Assembly: GCA_030610325.1 (NCBI GenBank)
Contig: JAUWRZ010000117.1
Coordinates: forward strand, 1-6,679
From: Sulfurimonadaceae bacterium
GTDB lineage: Bacteria; Campylobacterota; Campylobacteria; Campylobacterales; Sulfurimonadaceae
Length of the DNA: 6,679 bases
Direction of reading: 5' to 3'
The translations under genes were made by a program, and so were the position numbers. Positions 1 through 5,046 of the stretch are shown here, in pieces. The first letter of the stretch is position 1. Each line of letters begins with the position of its first letter. The notes beneath the pieces are model-generated. The model ran no database searches and had not been told where the DNA came from. It was given only the letters and a program-made list of their open reading frames with translations.

Positions 1-810
1 AAAAGAAAATATGGTCAAAAAGAGATCGATGGTAAGCCAAATGCTGCTTATGACCCTGCTTATAAAGAGACTATTGAGAATCTCGGCTTCTTCACTATAG
101 CAAATGACAATAAGTTGCGTGAACTACTTATCAAAGCCCCTGAACTTGGTGGCTTTTCTCCATTTAATCTTTATATCTACAAAGAGACAGATGCAGACAA
201 GACTTATGTAGGTCATATCGTACCAGAAGTCATGTTGGATATTGTAGGTGTCAAAGACGAGGCTATTCGTAAGGAGTTCTCAGCAATGTTCCCGGTACTT
301 GATGATATGGTACAAAAAGAGATCGGGGGAAAGGTCGAGTTCACGAAATACGATAAATTGACTGAGAAGCCTATGATGGACTTTGAGTATGTGTTTGAGC
401 GTCCTGAGGACCTTGAGGACTTTATAGATGAGTTTCAGGAAGATTTCGAAGAGGCATTTGAAGAGAAGAAGTATCTCATCGCTGGTTACAAGAACTTCAA
501 AGAAGCCTATGATGATATGGGTGCAGATTTCAACGAGTTTGATGCTTACTTCGTATACTCACTCTGTCACTTCACATTCTCATACAACATCTTCAACAAA
601 GGCCGTCCTGATGCAGGCGTCTTTGCTCCTTGTTCTATGTACATGTATATCAAGAAAGAGAGTAATACTATAGTGATCGGTATGCCTAAGCTTGAGAACT
701 GGATCTCTGTTATGGGTATTAAGGATCCGGTAAAAGTAAAAGATATCCATGCACTTGACAAAGAGATCATCTCTATCATGAAAGAGTTGGGAGCTAAAGA
801 GAGTAGGTAA
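1..810 (+). CDS. DUF302 family protein with two DUF302-like repeats, 5' end missing
   Basis: The frame is open from base 1 with no stop, so the gene begins outside the window; 269 residues are visible before the TAA at 808-810. A TTG at 115 could be read as a start, but coding sequence clearly continues upstream of it (for example NLGFFTIANDNK), so it is not the start. Two copies of one motif are visible: residues about 47-109, beginning PELGGFSPFNLYIYKE, and about 203-264, beginning PDAGVFAPCSMYMYIKKE. Each continues through a hydrophobic strand and I.GM/IVP segment to a helix ending in E-L/I-G. The F-(S/A)-P-x-x-(L/M)-Y-(I/M)-Y core with a following G..P segment is typical of DUF302 (PF03625), whose function is unknown. 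Between the copies lies a strongly acidic stretch (visible residues about 135-156, rich in E, D and F). Assignment to DUF302 rests on remembered family features. No catalytic role can be given. Confidence 0.75.
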   Translation, partial: KRKYGQKEIDGKPNAAYDPAYKETIENLGFFTIANDNKLRELLIKAPELGGFSPFNLYIYKETDADKTYVGHIVPEVMLDIVGVKDEAIRKEFSAMFPVLDDMVQKEIGGKVEFTKYDKLTEKPMMDFEYVFERPEDLEDFIDEFQEDFEEAFEEKKYLIAGYKNFKEAYDDMGADFNEFDAYFVYSLCHFTFSYNIFNKGRPDAGVFAPCSMYMYIKKESNTIVIGMPKLENWISVMGIKDPVKVKDIHALDKEIISIMKELGAKESR

Positions 811-811
811 A

Positions 812-1122
812 GGTAAATGTCCCGATCTCGTGGAAAAAGCCAAAAAAGGTAAAGACTTCTTGGTTGAACTAAAATTGGCCGATAACCGTTAGATCATAGG
901 GTATAAGCTTGGCAAGAAAACAGCTAAGTTCACAAAAAGATAGGCAAGGGCAATGCACAGCTTCTACCATATACGATCATGATCGTATATGGTAAAGCCA
1001 AGATACTTGATCCTAAGTACTACATAGCTATCAGCTACCCACTACTGAGCATGTCAGAGTTTACCAAGATCGCAAAAGTACCAGGTACTATTGTAAAAGA
1101 TCTGAAAAGACCATTTAAATAA
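812..1122 (+). pseudogene. Decayed gene remnant, unknown family, start lost, one stop and one frameshift
   Basis: Protein-like sequence can be read in two pieces. Piece one (codons in phase with 818) gives KCPDLVEKAKKGKDFLVEL up to a TAG at 890-892, then continues past it as IIGYKLGKKTAKFTK to a second TAG at 941-943. Piece two is in another frame, from about 940, and gives GKGNAQLLPYTIMIVYGKAK and then a well-formed C terminus ending PGTIVKDLKRPFK with a TAA at 1120-1122. Adding one A to the A5 run at 934-938 joins the pieces (FTKKIGKGNAQ), so a single-base loss explains the shift. No plausible start or ribosome site precedes 818; the phase is closed by a TGA at 779-781, inside the DUF302 gene. 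Its N terminus therefore appears deleted or replaced by the DUF302 gene end. I do not recognise the family. The lysine-rich charge pattern and intact C terminus argue that this was once a real gene. A sequencing error could explain the shift, but not the missing start as well. Confidence 0.6.
965..994. repeat. Perfect 30-bp palindrome
   Basis: The left arm TACCATATACGATCA (965-979) is followed immediately by its exact reverse complement (980-994), with no spacer. Outside this the match fails at 964/995. It lies within the second piece of the decayed gene, over the codons for PYTIMIVYG. There is no second copy in this window and no T tract, so it is not a standard terminator. Confidence 0.95.
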
Positions 1123-1154
1123 TATTTTCTTCGGTCACCACCCTGGGTAGTCGA

Positions 1155-1204
1155 TAGGACTCCCCATATAATACTTTTTGGGATGATGACTGTAAGGAGT
1201 CTTA
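1155..1204. other. Imperfect inverted repeat in the convergent spacer
   Basis: TAGGACTCC (1155-1163) pairs with GGAGTCTTA (1196-1204) with one G-T pair, around a 32-nt loop. It sits between the plus-strand gene remnant and the minus-strand gene ending at 1225, where a bidirectional terminator would be expected, but no clean T run follows on either strand. The rest of 1123-1224 shows nothing codable. Confidence 0.25.
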
Positions 1205-1224
1205 CTCTTTATCTGACAAGATCG

Positions 1225-2262
1225 CTACTTGTCCAGCGCACTTTTTGCACTTTTTATAGCACCGCCTACTGCAGTAACGGCTGCACCCCATGCCTGACTT
1301 CCCATACGTTTTGCTTCTTGCGCTTTTTCTGAGTTAAGCACACTTGCACTGCGAACGATGGCATCATTGAGATGATTGCGCATGACATCGACGGTCTCTC
1401 TTGATATCTGAAGAAGTTCCTGCAGATCATAATGGATCTCTTTACTTATCTTCTCAAGAAGTGACTTGGATGTACTTGAGCTCTTATCGGCAACATTCTG
1501 GATGACCTGGGTAAAGAGGCTATCAGCACGTTGTAACTCGTCTTGCAGACTCTCAAACCCATCGGTCATCAACGTCTTTACCTCTTCAGGCATATATAGA
1601 AGCTGCTTCTTAAAGCGGCTTATCGATTTTACCAGACCAGAACGGACACCGCGCAGGGTACCGCGAAGTATCTCTTCTGCCTGATTAGGTGTGGCATCAG
1701 CGACATCGACAGCCGTCTGGATGATACTAGAGACGACAGAACGGATACGGACTGTACTGAGTGGGCCTTCACTGAGTGTCTCGTAAGTGATCTCTTTTGT
1801 GATCTCCTCGATGGTCTCCTCTGTATCATGTCCCTTCTCAAGTGTTGTGACGATGGCAGACTCGATCATCTCCTCAAGCATATCGAATAGATCGATGGAC
1901 TGTAGTTTAATACGGTGGAGCTTTGCCAGGGTGTTGACTGAGGGCTTGTCCAGTGCATGCTCGATGGCATTGAACACCTCATGTTTGGCTTCTTGAAAGA
2001 TATCACTTTTACGCTCAAGTTGACGCTCGATCCGCTCTTTCTCCACTAAGAGGTCCTGGACTTCATCATGGAGTACTTTAGTCTCACTCTCGAGTACAGC
2101 AATAGTCAGGACCTTGAGCTCCTGCTCGGTCAGTTCACCGGATGCGATCTTCCACTCTTCGCCGACATGTTTGAATATATCGACCACCTTCTCATGTAGG
2201 TCGCCGTTTTGCTCGTTCTCATATTTATGTCGTACGTCACGCTCGAATTTTCCCAGATCCAT
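1225..2262 (-). CDS. Uncharacterised long helical (coiled-coil) protein, 345 residues
   Basis: The product is almost entirely predicted helix, rich in E, K, L and I, with no signal peptide and no transmembrane segment, so it is probably cytoplasmic. Numbering from the upstream ATG at 2265: residues 45-95 look like a coiled coil (KVLHDEVQDLLVEKERIERQ), 130-300 are further amphipathic helices, and the C terminus (320-346) is an Ala/Gly/Ser-rich amphipathic tail, AWGAAVTAVGGAIKSAKSAL. Two segments about 44 residues apart resemble each other (SAIVTTLEKG..T....EEI at 136 and SSIIQTAVDVA.AT....EEI at 179). Two ATGs stand in tandem at 2265 and 2262. The ribosome site AAAGGAG (2268-2274) is only 2 nt from the first and 5 nt from the second, so I chose 2262. 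It follows the DUF493 gene by 18 nt and should be the last gene of the moaC unit. It may belong to the DUF6781 type of family known from Campylobacterota, but that is a weak recollection. The phasin- or apolipoprotein-like tail does not by itself show function. Confidence 0.85.
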   Translation of the reverse strand: MDLGKFERDVRHKYENEQNGDLHEKVVDIFKHVGEEWKIASGELTEQELKVLTIAVLESETKVLHDEVQDLLVEKERIERQLERKSDIFQEAKHEVFNAIEHALDKPSVNTLAKLHRIKLQSIDLFDMLEEMIESAIVTTLEKGHDTEETIEEITKEITYETLSEGPLSTVRIRSVVSSIIQTAVDVADATPNQAEEILRGTLRGVRSGLVKSISRFKKQLLYMPEEVKTLMTDGFESLQDELQRADSLFTQVIQNVADKSSSTSKSLLEKISKEIHYDLQELLQISRETVDVMRNHLNDAIVRSASVLNSEKAQEAKRMGSQAWGAAVTAVGGAIKSAKSALDK

Positions 2263-2280
2263 CATCTCTCCTTTTGTTGA

Positions 2281-2550
2281 TTAGAGTACCATCTTGATAT
2301 CTTGATGCGCTTTTAGCGCTTCGTAGATAAATTGACGTTCATCTTCGTTGTGTACCAGCAGGTCAAGGTTCATACTGCAGTATTTTCCGGTGCAACTTGC
2401 GTTAGAGAAGTCTATCTTATGCGTGCGTTCCGACAGTACGTCTCGGACTGCCTGCTCGATGACTTCCATCTCCTTTCCTATGAGCTTATAGCGCCACTCA
2501 CATGGGTACTCAAGCTCAAGCTTCTGGCTGACTTCGTTTATATTCACCAC
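2281..2550 (-). CDS. DUF493 (HP0495/YbeD-like) small protein, GTG start, overlaps moaC
   Basis: 89 residues from the first GTG at 2550, the usual size for DUF493 (PF04359), a family of small ferredoxin-fold, ACT-like proteins; E. coli YbeD and H. pylori HP0495 are the named relatives. Family features visible are [11 protein letters not shown] at residues 15-25, S...GKY.S at 52-59, and a C-terminal block [20 protein letters not shown] ending in VL. There is no proven biochemical activity; a ligand-binding or regulatory role is inference from the fold. The start is set by a perfect AAGGAGG ribosome site (2556-2562) lying 5 nt before one GTG (2548-2550) and 8 nt before the next (2545-2547). A longer reading from an ATG at 2625 is unlikely because its added N terminus is not family-like. 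The gene begins 35 nt inside the end of moaC in another frame, implying translational coupling. Confidence 0.9.
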   Translation of the reverse strand: MVNINEVSQKLELEYPCEWRYKLIGKEMEVIEQAVRDVLSERTHKIDFSNASCTGKYCSMNLDLLVHNEDERQFIYEALKAHQDIKMVL

Positions 2551-3001
2551 TCTTGCCTCCTTCTTTGGATTCAAGCTGAACAGCCGAGATGACCATCCCT
2601 TTATCGATGGCTTTGACCATATCATAGATGGTCAACAGGCCGATGCTGACACCGGTAAGTGCTTCCATCTCAACACCTGTCTGTCCAGTCAGTTTTGCTG
2701 TAACAGTCAGTCTGAAACCAGGCAGTTCATGTAGTTCGTCGACATCACAGTTGATACCGCTAAGATTTAGTGGATGACACATAGGGATCAGTTCACTCGT
2801 CTTTTTGGTGCCCATGATGGCAGCGATCACGGCAGTCTGAAGTACCGGGCCTTTTTTGTTGGTCTCGTTGATGATGGAGTCATAGGCATCTTGACTCATC
2901 GTTATCATCCCGCTGGCGATGGCTACTCGGGTAGTCTGCTCTTTGGCGGAGACATCGACCATTTTTGGACGGTCTTTCTCATCCAGATGGGTTAAGTTCA
3001 T
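2516..3001 (-). CDS. moaC: Cyclic pyranopterin monophosphate synthase MoaC
   Basis: 161 residues, full length for MoaC. With MoaA it converts GTP, via 3',8-cyclo-7,8-dihydro-GTP, to cyclic pyranopterin monophosphate, the first stage of molybdenum cofactor synthesis in the cytoplasm; the family forms hexamers. Family motifs are all present: MVDVSAK at residues 14-20, [11 protein letters not shown] at 71-81 with His76, [13 protein letters not shown] at 104-116 with Glu111 and Glu113, and [12 protein letters not shown] at 125-136 with Asp127 and Lys130. These correspond to the active-site His, Glu, Asp and Lys known from E. coli MoaC, shifted by one. The C terminus carries the usual GGKSG (148-152). 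The ATG at 3001 gives the normal N terminus ([16 protein letters not shown]), although the ribosome site before it is weak (AAAGA). It is first in a unit with the DUF493 gene and the helical protein, with its own promoter at 3034-3042. Confidence 0.97.
   Translation of the reverse strand: MNLTHLDEKDRPKMVDVSAKEQTTRVAIASGMITMSQDAYDSIINETNKKGPVLQTAVIAAIMGTKKTSELIPMCHPLNLSGINCDVDELHELPGFRLTVTAKLTGQTGVEMEALTGVSIGLLTIYDMVKAIDKGMVISAVQLESKEGGKSGEYKRSQPEA
2556..2562 (-). promoter_or_regulatory. Strong ribosome binding site inside moaC for the DUF493 gene
   Basis: On the minus strand the bases read AAGGAGG, within the moaC codons for KEGGK. They place a ribosome 5 nt before the GTG at 2550 and 8 nt before the one at 2547. 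This decides the DUF493 start. Confidence 0.85.
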
Positions 3002-3033
3002 AGGTATTGTCTTTATGTGAAAATTGTTGTTTT

Positions 3034-3042
3034 ATTATACCA
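3034..3042 (-). promoter_or_regulatory. Extended -10 promoter for moaC
   Basis: The minus strand reads TGGTATAAT, a perfect -10 box with the TGn extension. No -35 is seen at 16-18 nt upstream, as is usual for sigma-70 promoters of Campylobacterota. Transcription would start near 3027, giving a leader of about 26 nt before the moaC ATG. Confidence 0.65.
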
Positions 3043-3057
3043 GAGTAATCCCAATCC

Positions 3058-3079
3058 CCATGATACTCTATACTCATGG
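3058..3079. promoter_or_regulatory. Dyad upstream of the moaC promoter, possible operator
   Basis: CCATGA (3058-3063) and TCATGG (3074-3079) are exact reverse complements, 10 nt apart. The site would cover about -31 to -52 relative to the inferred moaC start, a place used by activators. ATACTC also occurs twice inside it (3064 on one copy, 3070 on the next). No known regulator site is recognised; chance is possible for 6-bp arms. Confidence 0.25.
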
Positions 3080-3102
3080 ACAGACTTTAACAGGGCTTGG
3101 TA

Positions 3103-3696
3103 TTACAAAAGTGCCTTGAGGGCAGCTTCGTACTCGTGTGGATGGTTTAGGTTGGAAAACTTTGTCTCATCAGTGAACTCGACAAAACTTGTTTGACTGT
3201 TTTTTAGTAGCATACCAAGCCGGTGGTTATCCTCTTTTAGCATCTTATGAAAACTTGGCAGCAGACTTTTATGATAAATACCGCACATCGGGTGTGAACC
3301 GGTAGGTGTACGGGCTATGACTGCATCAAGGTCAGCATGGTCTGCCTCAAGGAGCCTCTTGATGATGTCAGTATCTACAAAAGGAGCATCTACGCTTAGT
3401 ACAAAGAGTCGTTCATCCTTTAAATACTCCAAGATCGCTACAAAACCAGCTGTCGGGGCATAGATGCCTTCTCCTGTAATATCGGGGATGATATCAGTCG
3501 AAAAATCAAATTTCCCTATCTCTTTGGTACTGATGTAGACGTGTCTGAACTGCTTTTTGAGACGTTCATACTGATATTGTGCGAGAGTAGGGTACTCCCC
3601 GAAAGGCAGAAGGGATTTATCGCGTCCCATCCGTGAGCTTTTTCCCCCGGCAAAGATCACGCAGGTGATATCGAAGGGTGTGATGAGTTCAGGCAT
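3103..3696 (-). CDS. mobA: Molybdenum cofactor guanylyltransferase MobA
   Basis: 197 residues, normal for MobA. The family transfers GMP from Mg-GTP to molybdopterin to make the guanine dinucleotide form of the cofactor used by DMSO-reductase-type enzymes such as nitrate reductases and formate dehydrogenases; it acts in the cytoplasm. Visible motifs: the nucleotide-binding loop FAGGKSSRMGRDKSLLPF (residues 15-32), PD at 71-72 followed by a Gly-rich segment PTAGFVAIL (81-89), the metal-binding SVDAPFV (101-107, Asp103), HPMCGIY (135-141), and NLNHPHEY (182-189) in place of the common NxNTPED. The His in that last motif is a small departure from consensus. The ATG at 3696 starts just ahead of the first strand (ITCVIFAGG), as expected; the ribosome site is weak. 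It lies 62 nt after fetB and 101 nt before moaC, which has its own promoter. The related MobB or molybdopterin-binding proteins are not in view. Confidence 0.93.
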   Translation of the reverse strand: MPELITPFDITCVIFAGGKSSRMGRDKSLLPFGEYPTLAQYQYERLKKQFRHVYISTKEIGKFDFSTDIIPDITGEGIYAPTAGFVAILEYLKDERLFVLSVDAPFVDTDIIKRLLEADHADLDAVIARTPTGSHPMCGIYHKSLLPSFHKMLKEDNHRLGMLLKNSQTSFVEFTDETKFSNLNHPHEYEAALKALL

Positions 3697-3715
3697 CCAA
3701 TACTACTTTCATGCG

Positions 3716-3745
3716 GTATAGTTTGGCAAAGTATAGTATGGCTTA
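3716..3745. repeat. Short tandem repeat before mobA, two 15-bp units
   Basis: GTATAGTTTGGC (3716-3727) and GTATAGTATGGC (3731-3742) differ at one base and are spaced exactly 15 bp start to start. The linkers are AAA and TTA. The pair lies in the fetB-mobA gap. On the minus strand each unit supplies a TATAC element, one of which (TATACT, 3730-3735) could serve as a -10 box for mobA. Confidence 0.6.
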
Positions 3746-3758
3746 TGTAAAAGATGCG

Positions 3759-4463
3759 TTAACTAGAATGAAAAAACTCTGCTTTGACAAGTCTCAAGAA
3801 CAGCAGTACAGACAAGCCTGATGCCCCAAAGATCATAGCCATCACCATGATCTGGTAACGGGCTGCTATCAGGGGTGAGATACCTGATAGTATCTGTCCG
3901 GTCATCATGCCTGGAAGGGAGACCAATCCGACGGCAAAGAGGCCATTGATGACAGGTATCAAGGCGGCATTATAGGCGGTAGCTGAAGCTTTGTCATAAT
4001 CGACACCATTGGAGAGTTCATGTGTGAGACGTTCTACCGCAAGTGAGATCGCTGTCATAGCATTGGCAAAGATCATACCGGCAAGGGGGATCATGTAGCT
4101 TGGTTGATACCAGGGATCGATGCCGATGACCAGCTGAGTGACAAGCAGCAGTGTCACACCTCCTCCGACAGTGATGCTCAGAAGTGCTTTTATATAGAGT
4201 GCTTTACGATGCTCAGGAACTGTACGTAGAGCGATCCAGCTGGCAGCGACCAGCATCACTGTAAGTACTACCAAGATGATGTAACCACTCTGCGCTTCAA
4301 AGATATAGATGAGAAAGTAGCCGATGAGCAGAAGCTGTAAAAGCATTCGCGCCATGGCATAGAGTGCGGTCTTGTACTGTAGTGAACGGTAGACCATGAC
4401 AGCGATGACAAGAGCCGCAGGGATAAAAGAGAAGAGCAGATCATAAAGTGACAGGGTATGCAT
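3759..4463 (-). CDS. fetB: FetB/UPF0014-type ABC transporter permease (probable iron export)
   Basis: 234 residues with about seven hydrophobic segments (roughly 8-24, 38-56, 59-78, 93-112, 123-143, 170-190, 204-226), so an inner-membrane protein. Family signatures of UPF0014/FetB (YbbM) are clear: an Arg before QLLLIGYFL (39-51), IPLAGMIFANAMTAISLAVE (125-144), and GLVSLPGMMTGQILSG (179-194) followed by ISPLIAARYQIMVMAMI. In E. coli FetA (ATPase) and FetB (permease) export iron and raise resistance to oxidative stress; the substrate here is inferred from that. The usual FetA ATPase gene is not adjacent: leuC and the DUF2780 gene lie upstream and mobA lies downstream. The ATG at 4463 has AGAGG just before it, and an extended -10 promoter lies 29 nt upstream. 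It may be co-transcribed with mobA. Confidence 0.9.
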   Translation of the reverse strand: MHTLSLYDLLFSFIPAALVIAVMVYRSLQYKTALYAMARMLLQLLLIGYFLIYIFEAQSGYIILVVLTVMLVAASWIALRTVPEHRKALYIKALLSITVGGGVTLLLVTQLVIGIDPWYQPSYMIPLAGMIFANAMTAISLAVERLTHELSNGVDYDKASATAYNAALIPVINGLFAVGLVSLPGMMTGQILSGISPLIAARYQIMVMAMIFGASGLSVLLFLRLVKAEFFHSS

Positions 4464-4491
4464 ACTACCTCTTTGAGATATAGGTCTTATG

Positions 4492-4500
4492 ATTGTAGCA
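4492..4500 (-). promoter_or_regulatory. Extended -10 promoter for fetB
   Basis: The minus strand reads TGCTACAAT, with a T6 run (4509-4514) 12 nt before the -10 box's upstream edge at about the place where Campylobacterota promoters carry T-rich sequence. No standard -35 is seen. The transcript would begin near 4485, about 20 nt before the ATG. Confidence 0.55.
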
Positions 4501-4528
4501 CAGGGAGTAAAAAAGAGTAGAAGGAGGG

Positions 4529-4560
4529 ACTCTCTATCACTGCTTAAGTGATAGAGGAGT
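4529..4560 (-). terminator. Inverted repeat after the leuC-DUF2780 unit, possible terminator
   Basis: ACTCTCTATCACT (4529-4541) pairs with AGTGATAGA-G-GAGT (4547-4560): 13 base pairs, one bulged G and a 5-nt loop GCTTA. It lies 12 nt past the DUF2780 stop codon. On the minus strand the T6 run is 14 nt beyond the stem rather than touching it, so it is not a textbook intrinsic terminator. A transcript-stabilising 3' hairpin is the alternative. Confidence 0.55.
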
Positions 4561-4572
4561 AGAGGTCATCTA

Positions 4573-5034
4573 TTAAAGTACTGAGCCCAGGATACCCATC
4601 GCTGATGAGCCGCCAATCTTGTTCACATACTCCATGATGATCGGAGTGAACTTGGCGATCATAGCTGGGTCCATTCCCAGTGCAGAGAATTGACTTGCTA
4701 CTGAGCTGGCGGTACCGGCTGCTCCTGCAAGTGCGGAGAGTGAAGAAGCACTATCGGTGATACTTTTGATATCGGGGACTGCATCGGTGAGTTTGCCGAG
4801 ATCATCAGCGCTTAGTTTGCTGGTCGCATCACCCAATATCGCTGCTGCACCGCCGCTTGCCTGTGCCGGTGAGACCCCAAGCTCAGAAGAGAGAGAGTCA
4901 AGTAGTCCAGACTCCTGCTTTTGACCCGTAGCTGAGGATGCTGCATCTGCAAGGTCACCCATACTTATAGCTGAGAGTGACTGCGCCGAACCAAGAAGCA
5001 GGCTGGCTGCAAGTAGTAGAGAATAAGATTTCAT
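4573..5034 (-). CDS. DUF2780 family protein with signal peptide, exported
   Basis: 153 residues. The N terminus MKSYSLLLAASLLLGSAQSL has one Lys, a Leu/Ala hydrophobic core and small residues, a Sec-type signal peptide with cleavage near 19-22. No lipobox Cys is present, so a periplasmic or secreted soluble protein is expected. Residues 44-153 match the DUF2780 pattern: LLDSLSSELGVSPAQASGGA, then AILGDA..KLS.DDLGKLTDAVPDI, an Ala/Ser/Gly-rich middle (95-115), and FSALGMDPAMIAKFTPIIMEY with a Gly-rich end. The function of this family is unknown. The start at 5034 has AAAGGA 7 nt before it, and the gene begins only 12 nt after the leuC stop, so it should be on the leuC transcript. No other leu gene is on this side, so the pairing may reflect position rather than a shared pathway. 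Confidence 0.88.
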   Translation of the reverse strand: MKSYSLLLAASLLLGSAQSLSAISMGDLADAASSATGQKQESGLLDSLSSELGVSPAQASGGAAAILGDATSKLSADDLGKLTDAVPDIKSITDSASSLSALAGAAGTASSVASQFSALGMDPAMIAKFTPIIMEYVNKIGGSSAMGILGSVL

Positions 5035-5046
5035 TTATGGTCCTTT

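Noticed and set aside
115..810. TTG at 115 as the start of the DUF302 gene
   Set aside because: The frame is open and protein-like all the way to base 1, so the true start is outside the window.
1167..1172. TATAAT on the plus strand in the convergent spacer
   Set aside because: No TGn extension, no plus-strand gene follows, and it lies in the loop of an inverted repeat; no evidence for an antisense RNA.
1215..1233. GACAAG/CTTGTC inverted repeat over the stop codon of the helical-protein gene
   Set aside because: Only 6 bp and no T run after it on the minus strand; too weak to call a terminator.
2281..2625. Longer DUF493 reading from an ATG at 2625
   Set aside because: The extra 25 residues are a shifted reading of moaC with no family resemblance, and the perfect ribosome site at 2556-2562 points to the GTG pair.
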